A DNA stretch of 6,190 bases from positions 1 to 6,190 of the forward strand of contig CAMLKY010000132.1 of NCBI GenBank assembly GCA_946480545.1, written 5' to 3'. Below are positions 5,080 through 6,190 of this stretch, in pieces. Both the position numbers and the translations under genes were made by a program. This stretch comes from an uncultured Acidobacteriota bacterium (lineage in GTDB: Bacteria > Acidobacteriota > Blastocatellia > Pyrinomonadales > Pyrinomonadaceae). Numbering within the stretch: position 1 is the first letter of the stretch; every line of letters starts with the position of its first letter. The notes below the pieces were generated by a model. It did not search any database, was not told the DNA's origin, and saw only the letters and a program-made list of their open reading frames with translations.

Positions 5080-6150
5080 ATGGATTTGATCTCACAACAA
5101 GCTCCAGCCGGTGACTTCGCATTCTCATCAAGCGTCAGAGCAGATGTCTGGCACCGGCAGAGCGATCCGAAAGCGTACGAGTGGTGGTATTTCGACGCAC
5201 TGAGTTCCGGCGGCAGCGATGCCGTTGTGATCATGTTCGTCGACAACTTTATCTATTCGCCGAGATATAACCGTGAAGCCGGTGACACCCGGCGGTTTCC
5301 CGCGGTCTCTTTTACTTTCTTCAGCGGTGGCAAACCCCTCTACCGCTGCGTAAACGAATTCTGCGAGAGCGATTTCTTCGCGAGTGCGGAAAAGCCGGAA
5401 TGCCGGATCGGTGAATCATCATTTACATTTCAGAAGGCATCTTACGGTTCCGGTTACTCGGTATCGATCCGGGCAAAGCTCGCCGGCGATCGTAGGCTCG
5501 AGGCCGACCTCGAATGGCTGTCGATAGAGTCGGATTTCACGGCCGAATCGTTTTGCTACCGTGAGACGGCGCACTGCTGGAACATGGTGGCTCCGCGATC
5601 GGACGTTACCGGAAAAATCACAGTCGTCGATAAGAAGGGACAGACGATCGACTCTCGATCGTTTCGCGGGACGGGCTATCACGATCACAATCTCGACAAC
5701 CGCTGGCTCGCGAAAACTGTACGCGACTGGCACTGGGGCCGGGCGCACTATTCTGATTCGACGGCCGTTTTCTACCGGTACTGCGAGCTTGGCGAGCATA
5801 CGCCGAGCACGAAGTTACTTGTCATAAAGGATGGTGAGCTACGCGAACGTGATGTTCAATATGATGAGCAGAACTACGCCCGCGATAAGTTCGGGATACG
5901 CTATCCGACACGGCTGCGCCTGATCTCGGAAGACAATATGCGGCTTCGTGTAAAACCGATCAAGGTCATTGATTCGAGTTTTTATTACCTTCGATTTCTC
6001 AGCGAGATCACGCTTACGCTTCGCGACGGAGTTCCAAGAAAGACAACCGGCATCACCGAATTCCTCGCTCCCAAGACCCTCAAGTATCGTTGGCTGAATT
6101 GGATCACCGATATGCGCACAGGTAAGAACGGAAAGCCGCCGAGGATGTGA
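5080..6150 (+). CDS. CrtC/AttH-like lipocalin-type protein (carotenoid 1,2-hydratase-like)
   Basis: Resembles the double-lipocalin family that includes hydroxyneurosporene synthase (CrtC, which adds water to carotenoid ends). Marks: YEWWYFDA near the N-terminus (33-40), a beta-rich first half, GTGYHDHNLDNRWL (197-210) and WHWGRAHYSD (217-226), the family's paired Asp/His-Asn and Trp-rich motifs, then a second beta-rich domain ending ITEFLAPKTL (325-334). Length, 356 aa, fits the family. No signal peptide is seen, so it is probably cytoplasmic. No carotenoid gene lies nearby, and many relatives are annotated by similarity only, so the hydratase activity is unproven; another hydrophobic substrate is equally possible. 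The start at 5080 is the only ATG, GTG or TTG between the upstream in-frame stop (4984) and the conserved region that fits, apart from a TTG at 5086, yet it has no Shine-Dalgarno site. A GC-rich hairpin lies just upstream. Confidence 0.82.
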   Translation: MDLISQQAPAGDFAFSSSVRADVWHRQSDPKAYEWWYFDALSSGGSDAVVIMFVDNFIYSPRYNREAGDTRRFPAVSFTFFSGGKPLYRCVNEFCESDFFASAEKPECRIGESSFTFQKASYGSGYSVSIRAKLAGDRRLEADLEWLSIESDFTAESFCYRETAHCWNMVAPRSDVTGKITVVDKKGQTIDSRSFRGTGYHDHNLDNRWLAKTVRDWHWGRAHYSDSTAVFYRYCELGEHTPSTKLLVIKDGELRERDVQYDEQNYARDKFGIRYPTRLRLISEDNMRLRVKPIKVIDSSFYYLRFLSEITLTLRDGVPRKTTGITEFLAPKTLKYRWLNWITDMRTGKNGKPPRM

Positions 6151-6168
6151 GAGTATGCAGGGATGGGC

Positions 6169-6184
6169 GGACGCGGGGACGCGG
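6169..6184 (+). repeat. Tandem 8-bp repeat GGACGCGG x2 at the window edge
   Basis: Two exact copies of GGACGCGG follow each other after the CrtC-like gene, then AGAGAG runs to the end of the window. It may be the edge of a longer intergenic repeat that continues outside. Confidence 0.5.
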
Positions 6185-6190
6185 AGAGAG

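Overview
The window carries seven protein genes and no RNA gene, mobile element or CRISPR array that I can see. Base composition is moderately GC-rich by eye, not counted. The organism is most likely an environmental Acidobacteriota, perhaps of the Blastocatellia/Pyrinomonadales type. This is an inference from two points: the pair of small zinc-ribbon membrane proteins ending in an 'SVTxxTTKLL' tail, a tail I associate from memory with that group, and the neighbouring mix of a CrtC-like protein, a DinB-like protein and an OB-fold lipoprotein. No phylogenetic marker is present, so this is not proven.

Layout. Positions 1-884 (minus) hold the N-terminal 294 residues of an NRAMP-family metal transporter whose 3' end lies outside the window; its metal-binding motifs differ from those of classical Mn/Fe transporters. 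A 133-bp divergent intergenic region (885-1017) separates it from a complete exported gamma-glutamyltransferase (ggt, 1018-2763, plus). Its stop codon overlaps, tail to tail, the end of a minus-strand pair of paralogous zinc-ribbon membrane proteins (2757-3302 and 3308-3859). Upstream of that pair is a second minus-strand unit: an OB-fold lipoprotein (4510-4881) followed by a DinB-like protein (3966-4496). It has a good extended -10 promoter at 4937-4945 and a candidate intrinsic terminator at 3935-3957. After a 198-bp divergent intergenic region with a GC-rich hairpin, a CrtC/lipocalin-like protein (5080-6150, plus) ends 40 bp before the window edge, where a short tandem repeat begins.

How the genes relate. 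I see no single pathway. The transporter and GGT share a divergent control region but have no obvious functional link. The lipoprotein and DinB-like genes look co-transcribed, as do the two zinc-ribbon genes. The parts most worth a second look are the altered NRAMP metal site, the duplicated zinc-ribbon membrane proteins with a conserved C-terminal tail, and the CrtC-like protein with no carotenoid genes around it. I do not see strong evidence for a new multi-gene system.
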